From contig NZ_CP109791.1 in NCBI RefSeq assembly GCF_025857195.1, positions 1 through 64,000 on the forward strand: a stretch of DNA of 64,000 nucleotides. Reading direction: 5' to 3'. The notes under the pieces were generated by a model. It was not told where the DNA came from. It ran no database searches and saw nothing but the letters and a program-made list of their open reading frames with translations. Positions 53,905 through 63,400 of this stretch are shown here, piece by piece. Position numbers and translations under genes: made by a program. How positions within the stretch are numbered: the first letter of the stretch is position 1; each line of letters starts with the position of its first letter. Source of the DNA: Leisingera thetidis. Lineage in GTDB: Bacteria > Pseudomonadota > Alphaproteobacteria > Rhodobacterales > Rhodobacteraceae.

Positions 53905-55542
53905 ATGAACGACGCAACCGGCAAGCCCGTACTTCTGTCCATGCGGGACGTCCGGATCGAGGGCCGTTCGGACGAGACCTGGTCACCGATCATCAAGGGG
54001 GCCGGCCTCACGCTGCACAGGGGCGAAGTGCTGGGTCTGATTGGCGAAAGCGGGGCCGGCAAGTCGACCCTCGGACTGGCGGCGATGGGGTTCACCCGCG
54101 ACGGCTGCCGGATCTCGGGCGGCACGATTGATTTCGACGGCATCGACCTCAGAACAGCCACCGAGCGGGAGCGCCGGAAGCTGCGGGGCAAAAAGATTGC
54201 GTATGTCGCCCAGTCAGCCGCCGCGAGCTTCAACCCGGCACACCGGCTCATTGATCAGCACAGCGAGGCGCCGGTGCAGCATGGGGTCATGGAGCGGGCC
54301 CGCGCTGAAAGCGACGCCATGGAGCTTTATTGCCGCATGCGGCTTCCGAACCCGAATGAGATCGGTTTCCGGTATCCGCATCAGGTGTCGGGCGGACAGC
54401 TGCAGCGGGCGATGACCGCCATGGCGATGTCCTGCCGGCCCGATCTGATCATCTTTGACGAGCCAACCACCGCCCTGGATGTAACGACCCAGATCGACGT
54501 CCTGTCGGCGATCAGGGACATCGTCGCGCAGTTCGGCACGGCGGCGATCTACATCACCCATGACCTCGCAGTGGTGGCGCAGATGGCTGACAGGATCAAG
54601 GTCCTGCTCAAGGGCGAGGAGGTCGAAGAGGCCGATACGCGCACCATGCTGGCGCAGCCGAAAGAGGAGTATACAAAATCGCTCTGGGCGGTGCGGAACC
54701 ATCCGCGGGCCGCACAGCCGCCGGTCGGGAAAGGCGCCACGCCGCTCCTCTCGGTCAAGTCGGTGACGGCGGGCTACGGTGCGGTTGATGTGCTGAAGGA
54801 CATCAGCTTTGACATCCACAAGGGGCGCACGGTCGCCGTGGTTGGCGAAAGCGGTTCAGGCAAATCAACGGCGGCACGGGTGATCACCGGGCTTCTGCCC
54901 GCGCGGCAGGGAGAAGTGGTGTTTGAAGGCAAGCCGCTGCCGCCCGGCTACCGCAACCGTTCGCGCGAACAGCTGCGGCAGATGCAGATGATCTATCAGA
55001 TGGCCGATACCGCACTGAACCCGAAGCTGCGGCTCAGGGAACTGATCGGCAGGCCGGCCCAGATGTATCTCGGGCTCAGGGGCAAGGCGCTGACCGAACG
55101 GGTCCGGGACCTTCTCAACCTGATCGAGCTTGATCCGGACACGTTCATCGACCGGGTGCCGCCGGAGCTTTCTGGCGGGCAGAAACAGCGCGTCGGCATT
55201 GCACGGGCGCTGGCTGCCGAGCCGAAGTTTATCATCTGCGATGAGGTGACCTCGGCGCTCGATCAGCTGGTGGCCGAGGGCATCCTGAACCTGCTCGACC
55301 GGCTGCAGTCCGAGTTCGGCCTGGCCTATTTGTTCATTACTCATGACCTCGCCACCGTGCGCGCCATCGCTGACGACGTGGTGGTGATGCAAAGCGGCGG
55401 GGTGGTCGAGCAGGGCCCGAAGGACAAGATGTTCCAGCCGCCGCACGCCCCCTATACCGGGCTTCTTCTGTCTTCGGTGCCGGAAATGGATCCGGACTGG
55501 CTGACGGGGCTCTTGCAGAAACGATCTGAGACAGCGGAGTAA
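53905..55542 (+). CDS. Fused DppD-DppF-type ABC transporter ATPase
   Basis: One 545-residue protein carries both nucleotide-binding domains of the oligopeptide-type importer. The first has GESGAGKST, SGGQLQR and FDEPTTALD. The second (from about 280) has GESGSGKST, LSGGQKQR and CDEVTSALD, where Val replaces the usual Pro after the Walker B Glu. AAGGAG lies 8 nt before the ATG at 53905. Together with the two permeases and one or both binding proteins it completes an importer. Confidence 0.93.
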   Translation: MNDATGKPVLLSMRDVRIEGRSDETWSPIIKGAGLTLHRGEVLGLIGESGAGKSTLGLAAMGFTRDGCRISGGTIDFDGIDLRTATERERRKLRGKKIAYVAQSAAASFNPAHRLIDQHSEAPVQHGVMERARAESDAMELYCRMRLPNPNEIGFRYPHQVSGGQLQRAMTAMAMSCRPDLIIFDEPTTALDVTTQIDVLSAIRDIVAQFGTAAIYITHDLAVVAQMADRIKVLLKGEEVEEADTRTMLAQPKEEYTKSLWAVRNHPRAAQPPVGKGATPLLSVKSVTAGYGAVDVLKDISFDIHKGRTVAVVGESGSGKSTAARVITGLLPARQGEVVFEGKPLPPGYRNRSREQLRQMQMIYQMADTALNPKLRLRELIGRPAQMYLGLRGKALTERVRDLLNLIELDPDTFIDRVPPELSGGQKQRVGIARALAAEPKFIICDEVTSALDQLVAEGILNLLDRLQSEFGLAYLFITHDLATVRAIADDVVVMQSGGVVEQGPKDKMFQPPHAPYTGLLLSSVPEMDPDWLTGLLQKRSETAE

Positions 55543-55563
55543 GCGCCGTGAAGGAGGAGTGAC

Positions 55564-57018
55564 GTGAAATTCCAACCGAATGCCAGCCATTTCATTGACG
55601 GCGAATATGCCGAGGATGCCGCCGGGGCACCGATCGAGGTCCTCTATCCGGCCACCGGCGAGGTGATTGCGCGGCTTCATTCGGCCACGCCGGCGGTCAT
55701 TGAAAAGGCCTTGTCCTCGGCCCGGGCGGCGCAAAGGGACTGGGCCGCAAGGACCGGCACGGAGCGCGGCCGCGTTCTGCGCCGGGCCGCGGACATCATA
55801 CGCGCGCGGAACTTCGAACTTTCGGTGATCGAGACGCATGACACCGGCAAGCCGATCCAGGAGACCACCGTCGCGGACGCGAGCTCCGGCGCAGATGCGC
55901 TGGAATATTTCGGCGGGCTGGCGGGCAGCCTGACCGGTGAGCATATCCAGCTCGCGGGCGGCGATTTTGTGTACACGATTCGCGAGGCGCTTGGTGTCTG
56001 CGTCGGGATCGGGGCCTGGAACTACCCGACCCAGATCGCCTGCTGGAAAGCGGCACCGGCACTCGCCTGCGGCAATGTGATGATCTTCAAACCTTCCGAG
56101 ACGACGCCGCTCTCAGCCTTGAAGATGGCCGAGATTTTCGTCGAGGCCGGAGCGCCAAAAGGCGTCTTCAATGTGGTGCAGGGCTATGGCGGGGTGGGCG
56201 CGACGCTGGTGACGGATCCGCGCGTTGCCAAGGTTTCGCTGACCGGGTCTGTAAACACCGGCCGCAAGGTCTATGCTGCCGCAGCGGACGGCATGAAACA
56301 TGTCACGATGGAGCTTGGGGGCAAGTCGCCGCTGATTGTCTTTGACGACGCAGACCTTGAGAATGCGGTGTCGGGCGCGATCCTCGGCAATTTCTATTCC
56401 TCCGGCCAGATCTGTTCCAATGGCACCCGGGTTTTTGTGCAAAAGGGAATCAAAGACGCATTTTTACAGCGGCTTTCGGAGCGGCTGGCACTGGCCAGGA
56501 TCGGCGATCCGATGGATGCCCTTGTGAACTTCGGCCCCGTGGCCAGCGCACAGCAGCTGGAAATCGTCACGAACTACATCGCCAGGGGCAAGGCCGAGGG
56601 GGCGCGTCTCGTTCACGGCGGGGACCAGTTGGACCGGCCCGGTTACTATCTGCAGCCGACGGTGTTTGCGGACGTGACGGACGGGATGACCATCGCGCGC
56701 GAGGAGATCTTCGGCCCTGTCATGTCGGTGCTGGATTTTGAGAGCGAAGACGAGGTGATGACGCGGGCCAATGCCACCGGGTTCGGCCTGGCTGCGGGCG
56801 TCTTCACCCGCGACCTGAGCCGCGCGCATCGCGTTGCCGCGGGCTTTGAGGCAGGGACCTGTTACATAAACACCTACAATCTCTCTCCGGTCGAGGCCCC
56901 CTTTGGGGGCACCAAGATGTCCGGCGTCGGGCGCGAAAACTCCAAGCTTGCGATCAGCCACTACAGCGAGCAGAAGACGGTCTATGTCGCGATGAATGAC
57001 GTGCAGGCGCCTTATTGA
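55564..57018 (+). CDS. betB: Betaine aldehyde dehydrogenase
   Basis: The enzyme oxidises betaine aldehyde to glycine betaine with NAD(P). The 484-residue protein has Asn153 in AWNYP, Glu250 in MELGGKSP and catalytic Cys284 in [14 protein letters not shown], the string typical of BetB. It starts with GTG at 55564, preceded by AAGGAGGAG. It is the last gene of module B. BetB next to a BetC-like sulfatase points to a choline-type substrate, yet no choline dehydrogenase (BetA) is in the window, so it may be encoded elsewhere or the true substrate may be another aminoaldehyde. Confidence 0.9.
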   Translation: MKFQPNASHFIDGEYAEDAAGAPIEVLYPATGEVIARLHSATPAVIEKALSSARAAQRDWAARTGTERGRVLRRAADIIRARNFELSVIETHDTGKPIQETTVADASSGADALEYFGGLAGSLTGEHIQLAGGDFVYTIREALGVCVGIGAWNYPTQIACWKAAPALACGNVMIFKPSETTPLSALKMAEIFVEAGAPKGVFNVVQGYGGVGATLVTDPRVAKVSLTGSVNTGRKVYAAAADGMKHVTMELGGKSPLIVFDDADLENAVSGAILGNFYSSGQICSNGTRVFVQKGIKDAFLQRLSERLALARIGDPMDALVNFGPVASAQQLEIVTNYIARGKAEGARLVHGGDQLDRPGYYLQPTVFADVTDGMTIAREEIFGPVMSVLDFESEDEVMTRANATGFGLAAGVFTRDLSRAHRVAAGFEAGTCYINTYNLSPVEAPFGGTKMSGVGRENSKLAISHYSEQKTVYVAMNDVQAPY

Positions 57019-57099
57019 CGGCAGCCCGCGGGTCAAGGAAGCGGCAGCCATGCCGTTCACGCCGGAGACTGCACTTCCCCGCACACAAGCCCGGGGAAG

Positions 57100-57125
57100 G
57101 CTCCGGCACACTGTGGCGCCGGAGC
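57100..57125. terminator. Hairpin between betB and the convergent channel gene
   Basis: GCTCCGGC (57100-57107) pairs with GCCGGAGC (57118-57125) across a 10-nt loop in the 176-bp gap between two converging genes. A second smaller stem (GCCGTTC/GAACGGC) follows near 57148-57171. No T run is seen. Confidence 0.45.
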
Positions 57126-57194
57126 TTGGCTTGGGACCGGGACATGGCCGTTCTTCGGTTGCCGAACGGCTGCCATGACGGTCAGCGGGTGTTT

Positions 57195-58034
57195 TCAGAC
57201 CTTCTCCAGCGCGGCGTCGGCCGCGGGTTCGTGGCCGAACCCCTTGTGGCGGTAGTAGGTCGAATAGATCGTTGCCCCGACAAAGGTGATGCCCCCGGCA
57301 ATGTTGCCCAAAACAGTGGGTATCTCATTGTAGAGCAGATAATCGGCCCAGGTGAACCCGGCCCCCAGCAGCAGCCCGGCGGGAAACAGGAACATGTTCA
57401 CCACCGAATGCTCGAACCCAAGATAGAAGAAGATCACGATCGGCATCCACATCGCGATCACCTTGCCCGAGACGCTGGTGGACATGATGGCGGCCACCAC
57501 CCCGGTGGAAACCATCCAGTTGCACATGACAGCCCGGATGAACAGGGTTGTCATGCCGCCCAGGCCGGCCTCGGCATAGCCCAGTGTCCGGGCCTCGCCG
57601 ACGGTGCGCAGCTTTTGCCCGACGTCGCCGGCTTCCTGGGTAAAACCCATCGTCAGGATCGTCGCCATGAAGATTGCCGTTGTCATGGCGCCGAGGAAAT
57701 TCCCGGCAAAGACCAGTGCCCAGGTGCGCAGCATCGCGCGCGGGGTGCAGCCCGGGCGGTTGGCCAGCACTGCAAAAGGCACCAGGGTGAAGACTCCGGT
57801 CAGCAGATCGAACCCCAGCAGGCTGAGCATGCAGAAACCGACCGGAAACAGCAGCGCGCCAATCAGCGGGTTGCCGGTGTTGACGGTGACGGTCACGGCA
57901 AACCCGGCGGCCAGGGCCAGGATCGCCCCTGCCATATAGGCCCGGATCAACGTGTCCTTGGTGGACAGGCCCACTTTGGAGGCTCCGGCTTCGACCATGG
58001 CCTCGGCGAGTTCATGCGGTTTGAGATATGACAT
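57195..58034 (-). CDS. Formate/nitrite transporter (FNT) family channel
   Basis: The 279-residue membrane protein has six hydrophobic segments and FNT family motifs, including NWMVSTGVV and LGFEHSVVNMFLFPAG, which form the pore constrictions. FNT channels pass formate, nitrite, hydrosulfide or small carboxylates. It is the last gene of a minus-strand operon, 10 bp after the MMPL-type exporter. Its anion is not readable from sequence; the upstream acyl-ACP-reductase-like enzyme raises the idea of formate or a short acid. Confidence 0.9.
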   Translation of the reverse strand: MSYLKPHELAEAMVEAGASKVGLSTKDTLIRAYMAGAILALAAGFAVTVTVNTGNPLIGALLFPVGFCMLSLLGFDLLTGVFTLVPFAVLANRPGCTPRAMLRTWALVFAGNFLGAMTTAIFMATILTMGFTQEAGDVGQKLRTVGEARTLGYAEAGLGGMTTLFIRAVMCNWMVSTGVVAAIMSTSVSGKVIAMWMPIVIFFYLGFEHSVVNMFLFPAGLLLGAGFTWADYLLYNEIPTVLGNIAGGITFVGATIYSTYYRHKGFGHEPAADAALEKV

Positions 58035-58044
58035 CGGCGGTCCC

Positions 58045-60435
58045 TCAGCTTTGCGACGGGCGCACTGGATCAGGCATTTCCAGCACCGGGCGGTAACCGT
58101 CCGGATCGGCGCTTGGCACCGGGTCCTTGGCGGTTCTGAGAGCGCTGCCGCGCGACAGCAGGATCAGCAGCGCAGGGGTGACGGTGAATTCAACCAGCAG
58201 ACCCAGAAAGATCGTCGCCGTGGTGACAAAGCCGAATGTGGCAAGGCTTTGCACGGAACCGGTTGTGTAGACAATGAAGGCCACCACCAGGATCAGGGTC
58301 TGGATGCCCATCGCCTTGCCTGCGCTTTGGAAGGTGCGGTGCAGGGCGGTGTCCAGATCCGCGCCCTGTCTGCGGCGGTCCAGGAAGTTGCGGGCAAAGT
58401 GGATCGTGTCATCATCCAGCATGCCCAGGGCAATCGCGCCGATCAGGATGGTGAAGGGATCCAGGATGATCCCCATGTGCCCCATGAAGCCCAGGACCAG
58501 CAGCACGCAGCAGACGTTGATTGCCGCCATCGTCAGGCCGATCACCACGGAGCGGGCGATCAGCATCATCACCAGCGCCACAACTGCGGTTGCCATCAGG
58601 AAGGAGGAAATCTGCGTTTCCGTCAGGAAGGTGCTGATTTCGAGCCACATCGGAACCACGCCTGTGACCACGACGGCGGCATCCGGATAACCCGCTTCGG
58701 CCATCATGGCTGCGGCCTCGGCCTTGATCGTTTTGACCAGCGGCGTATAGGCGCTGTAGGCGCGCGAGGGCACCAGGAAGGTCAGCCGGGCTTCGTCGAA
58801 GCCGCTATTGGCCACCCGCTCCATCTCGTCGTGGCCGGAACTTTCGAACAGCAGGATCAGCTGGGCAATGGCATTCCGGTCGTCCGGAATGGCGTAGCTG
58901 CCCAGGGTCTGTTCCGAAAGCTCCTTGACCACATCTGCCAGAGTGTAGGACTTGACCGGCACATCCTGGTCCACGGCAGCCAGTGCCTTTCGGGTGATGG
59001 CATCAACAGCGCGCAGCGCGGCAGGCTCTTTCAGGGCGTCCGTCCTGCCGAGCGAGATCAGCACCTCGATGGAGTTGGAAACCGGAATGGCCGTGTTGGC
59101 GGCTTGATGCGCCTGGAACAGATCCGAGTCCTTCTTGAAGGTGCCCAGGTAGTAATAGTCCGTTTCCAGCTTGCTGACGCCCGCGATGGCGAAGGCCACC
59201 AGCACGGCAAACACCGCGAGGATCAGGCGAGGCGCGCCGATGGCGAAGCTGGCCATCGCGGCAAGCGCCGGGCTGTGCGCCGCGCGGCTGGTCTCCTGCC
59301 GGATGCGGTGGCCCCAGAGACTGGCCAGCAGCGGGAACAGGATCAGTGTGAAAATGCAGGCGGTCATCAGGCCGATCCCCAGGGTCAGGCCAACGTCGCG
59401 CACGGGCAGCACGCGCGAGCCGGAGAAGGCAAAGAGCGCACCGGCGGTGGTGATGTTCGCCAGCAGCGCGGGGCCGCCGGCCTCTTCCATGGTGTTGAGG
59501 ATGGCCTTGTGCACCGCCTCGCCCCGGCGCCGGGCGCTGGTGAAATCCGACAGCAGATAAGCAGCGGTGCCCAGCCCGACCGAAATCAGGAAGGAGGGGA
59601 CAATCGGCGTCAGCAGGCCGGCGTCAGCGCCCCAAAGCCCCATCGCGCCAAGGGCGCAGGCGATCGACAGGCAGGCGACCAGCGGCGGCAGCGCCAGGGC
59701 CAGCCGGTGGCGGAAGGCGACGAAGAAGCCCGCCATCACCAGAGTAAAGGTAATGCTGCCGAATATGCCGCTTTCCATGCCGACGATGCGCTGCACGTCG
59801 GCGTCGAGGATGGGCGCGCCAATGGCGATGCCGTTCCACGCCGCATAGTCCGGCTGCGCAAGAATGGCGCGCACCGCCTGGGTGAAGCCCTCCTTGTCGG
59901 CGTTCGAGAAAGAGCTGACGGTTTCCACCAGCACACCGAATTGGGTGCCGCGGTCGTTCACGAACAATCCGCGGTAATAGGGGTGGGCGGGCGCCTTTTC
60001 CAGCCGTTCGGCGACTTCGGCCTGCGACAGGCCGGAGTGCAGGTAGTCGCCGACGTCGAGAATATCATCCCCGCCCGAGATCGAGCGGACGTTGTGCAGC
60101 GCCGTCACCCGGTCGACACCGTCAATGCCTTCCAGCCTGGCTGCAAATCCCTCAAGCTCTTTGACAAAGGCCGCATTGGCCTGCGGCGGGGTCAGCACGA
60201 TGAAGGAGAACTCGTCGGACTGGTACTTCTCCTTGAAGGCGTACCAGTCTTCGATGACCTCCGCCCCCTCCAGAAAGAAGCTTTCCGGAGAGGTGTCGAA
60301 GCCGAGGCGGGCCAGGCCGCTCATCAGGGTGGCGGACACCGCCAGCATAAAGACGATGGCCAATATGCGCTGCGCCAGAACGAAGGATGCGAAGCGGCGC
60401 ATGAACCTGGCGAGAAGGGGTTTTGAATGTGTCAT
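58045..60435 (-). CDS. MMPL/RND superfamily exporter
   Basis: The 796-residue membrane protein has two repeats of one helix, a periplasmic loop and a five-helix bundle, the pattern of short RND/MMPL transporters that move lipids, hopanoids or siderophore-like products. Conserved acidic residues in GAIALGMLDDDTIHF near residue 670 would form the proton relay. No adaptor protein is encoded nearby, as usual for this class. It lies 5 bp after the fused aminotransferase-reductase-ligase gene, so it is a strong candidate for exporting that enzyme's product. Confidence 0.88.
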   Translation of the reverse strand: MTHSKPLLARFMRRFASFVLAQRILAIVFMLAVSATLMSGLARLGFDTSPESFFLEGAEVIEDWYAFKEKYQSDEFSFIVLTPPQANAAFVKELEGFAARLEGIDGVDRVTALHNVRSISGGDDILDVGDYLHSGLSQAEVAERLEKAPAHPYYRGLFVNDRGTQFGVLVETVSSFSNADKEGFTQAVRAILAQPDYAAWNGIAIGAPILDADVQRIVGMESGIFGSITFTLVMAGFFVAFRHRLALALPPLVACLSIACALGAMGLWGADAGLLTPIVPSFLISVGLGTAAYLLSDFTSARRRGEAVHKAILNTMEEAGGPALLANITTAGALFAFSGSRVLPVRDVGLTLGIGLMTACIFTLILFPLLASLWGHRIRQETSRAAHSPALAAMASFAIGAPRLILAVFAVLVAFAIAGVSKLETDYYYLGTFKKDSDLFQAHQAANTAIPVSNSIEVLISLGRTDALKEPAALRAVDAITRKALAAVDQDVPVKSYTLADVVKELSEQTLGSYAIPDDRNAIAQLILLFESSGHDEMERVANSGFDEARLTFLVPSRAYSAYTPLVKTIKAEAAAMMAEAGYPDAAVVVTGVVPMWLEISTFLTETQISSFLMATAVVALVMMLIARSVVIGLTMAAINVCCVLLVLGFMGHMGIILDPFTILIGAIALGMLDDDTIHFARNFLDRRRQGADLDTALHRTFQSAGKAMGIQTLILVVAFIVYTTGSVQSLATFGFVTTATIFLGLLVEFTVTPALLILLSRGSALRTAKDPVPSADPDGYRPVLEMPDPVRPSQS

Positions 60436-60440
60436 GGATC

Positions 60441-63400
60441 TTACTGCAGCCTGGTGGTTTCAAGGTTGATTTTGTCCTGGACCATGTCCGAGAGGGCGAA
60501 GCGCTGCACCTTGCCGTTGCCGGTGCGCGGCAGCGCGTCGAGGAAGAAGATCTTGTGCGGGACCTGGGCCTTGGCGAACGTCTCGCTGATGACAGCCTTC
60601 AGGGCCTGCTCAAGCTCGGGTCCGGCGGTGGCGCCTGCGGCGGGAACCACAAAGGCATAGGGCCGCACCAGGGGTTCCGGATGCTCGCGCAGGACCACTG
60701 CGCATTCCGCGACCAGGGGGTGCGCGTTGAGGAAGTTCTGGGTTTCCGCTGGTGACACCCAGACGCCGCCGACCTTGGTCAGATCCGTTGCCCGGCCCAG
60801 GTAGTGGAACCGGCCGTCGGCATCCATGCGCATGATGTCATCGGTCCGGTACCAGCCATCCTGAAAGGCCTTGGCGGTTGCATCAGGATTGCCAAGATAC
60901 CCTTCGGCCACCGAATTGCCGCGGACCCAGGCCACGCCGGCTTCGCCCGCGCGGGTGACCTGCCCGTGCGCATTGCGGATTTCGATGCTGAAGCCCGGAA
61001 CGATGGCGCCGATGCTTCTGCCGCCGGGCTCGTCCTTGGGGGTGGCAAGGGCAAAGGACATGATTTCGGTGGCACCCAAACCGTCCTGAATGCTGATGCC
61101 GCTGATCTGTTCCCAGGCGTCATCGACAAAGGGCGAGCGGGCCTCGCCGGCGGCGATGCACCGGCGCAGCGTGGACAGATCGCGCGGCGGCTGCTTGACC
61201 AGAATGCTGTAGACGGTCGGCACCGAGAACAGCACGGTGGCCTTCTGCTGTTCGATCTGGTCCAGAATGGCTGCGGGATCGAACCGTCCGTTGCCCAGCA
61301 ACAGGGCGGCGCCGTGATACAGCGCGGTCATCGACACCGAGAAGCCATAGGAATAGCTGAGCTTGGAGGTCACGATGACGTTGTCCTTCGGCGACAGCCC
61401 GATATTGTGGCGGCCATAATTCTCGGCCATATTGACCAGGTCGAGGACGGAGTGCGGCACCGCCTTGGGCAATCCGGTGGACCCCGACGTGAAGATCACA
61501 ACAGCCTCCGCCCCGGCGCTCGCGGCCGCGGACCGGGGCCCGGTTGCGGGTTGGCTCAGCAGCTGCGCATTGCTTTCAAGAACGGCCACCGGCAGCAGAT
61601 CCGCCAGGCCCGCCTCCATGCCGGGGCTGCACAGCGCATGAACCGGCGCCGCGACCTGCATCATGGCGCGCAGGCGGTCCTGGGGCAGCGAGCTGTCCAG
61701 GGTGACCGGCACGGCGCCGATGCGCCACAGCCCTGCAACCGCCGCGATGTGGGCAAAATTGCCCGCCCCCGCCACAAAGACCCGCGCACCCCGGCCGATG
61801 CCCAGCGTCAGGAAGCGGGCAGCCGACACACCGGCCGCATGGTCGAGATCCTTCCAGGTGAAAATCCCGCCCTCCATCTCCATGATCGCCGGATCGCTTG
61901 CGCCGATCCCTTCGGCACGCTGGCCGATCAGGCGGTGGTAGTAGTCGATGCTGTCTTCACTGGTCAGGGAGCGCGGATCCGCGGCCGCACTGGCCCGGGA
62001 CAGAGCGGCATCGCTTCCGGCCGCGGCCGGGCTGCCGTCACCGATCAGGCTGCCCCAGTCGACCCGGCCGATCGGGCGGTCGAAGGCGCGCAGGTCCGCC
62101 AGCTCAAACCCGGTATCGGCGGCGATTTCGCGCAGCATGCTGACTTCGCGGTGCGACGGCGCGGCACCGACCGAGGTGTCTTCATAGTGCTTGCGCAGCG
62201 CCAGCATGACGGTTTCGGCGATGCAGGCAAAGGCAACCCCCTTGGGCATCGGAATGCCGAGGGCCAGCTGCGGGCGGCCGGGATAAGCAATGACGCCGCC
62301 GTCCATGATCAGCACATCATCGCGTTCTTCGCGGCAGCGGTAGCTGATGTTGCCGGGCCGGGACAGATCGCAGACCACGCTTTGCGGACGCAGATCCTCG
62401 GGGGTGATCAGCTTGTCGGTGGAGCTGGTGGCAGAGTAAATGATATCGGCGTTGCGCAGATCGCGGCTGCAATTGTCAGAGATCACGAAATAGCCGGGGT
62501 CGCGCAGCAGCTGTTCCGCCAGTTCCGCCGGGTCCGTCTGCCCGTCCATCAGCTTCAGCGCACGGTCCAGAACGGAGCCGGGCCGGGCCGGAAGCTCGCC
62601 GTCACGGGCCGCTTTCAGCCCCGCGGCCAGCGACCGCTTGAGCCGCAGGAAGGACTTTTCCATCGGCGTCGCCGGGTTCACGAACAGATAGAGGCGCCGG
62701 GCGCGGGCCGAGATCATCTGCACCATGCCGCTGCCAATTGATCCCGCCGCGCCGATAATCGCCGCGGTGGCATCGCTTTGGCTGCGGCCCAGCGTGGTGG
62801 TGGCCCGGTCCGCGGCCATCAAGGCCGCTTCGATGGTGAAGCCATTGCCGGTAGTCACCGCCTGGCCCAGCGGGTCAATCCGGGACCCGCCCCGTGTCAC
62901 GATCGAGGTGTAGCCGCCCAGACCGACAATCCGCGCACCGCGCTTGACAGCCAGGTTGACGCATTTCTGCACCAGCTCGCAGGCGTCGTCCTGCGGCATC
63001 GCCAGAAGCTGCCGGGCGCTGCGGGGCAGCAGGATGAAATCGCCGACCGCGCTTGAGCCGTCCTTGCCCTTGATCCGGGCGCGGCTCAGCAGGATGGGTT
63101 CGTCGAATTCGCCCAGAAGGTTGGTCAGCACATCCCTTTGGCTGCGGGTCACCTGCCGCAGCAGAGGGTCGAGGTTCTGGAGGTCGTCGGTTTCCAGCTG
63201 ATGCACGATAAAGCCGAAGCGGCCTTCGTCCGGGCCGATTTCGCCGACCGGATCCGCCCCCAGGAAATCCACCGCGGATTCCCGTTCGCCGGCCTTGGTG
63301 GTGCCGGTGATATGCTTGGTGGCGCGCACCGTGTCCTGCGCGGCCAGCGCATCCAGGCATTCCCCGAGCGCGGCCGCATAGGTTTCGCATTCCTCGCCGG

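Noticed and set aside
57952..60426. Long plus-strand open frame opposite the MMPL exporter
   Set aside because: Low-complexity His/Gln/Asp-rich translation with no family match; the minus strand encodes a regular membrane transporter.
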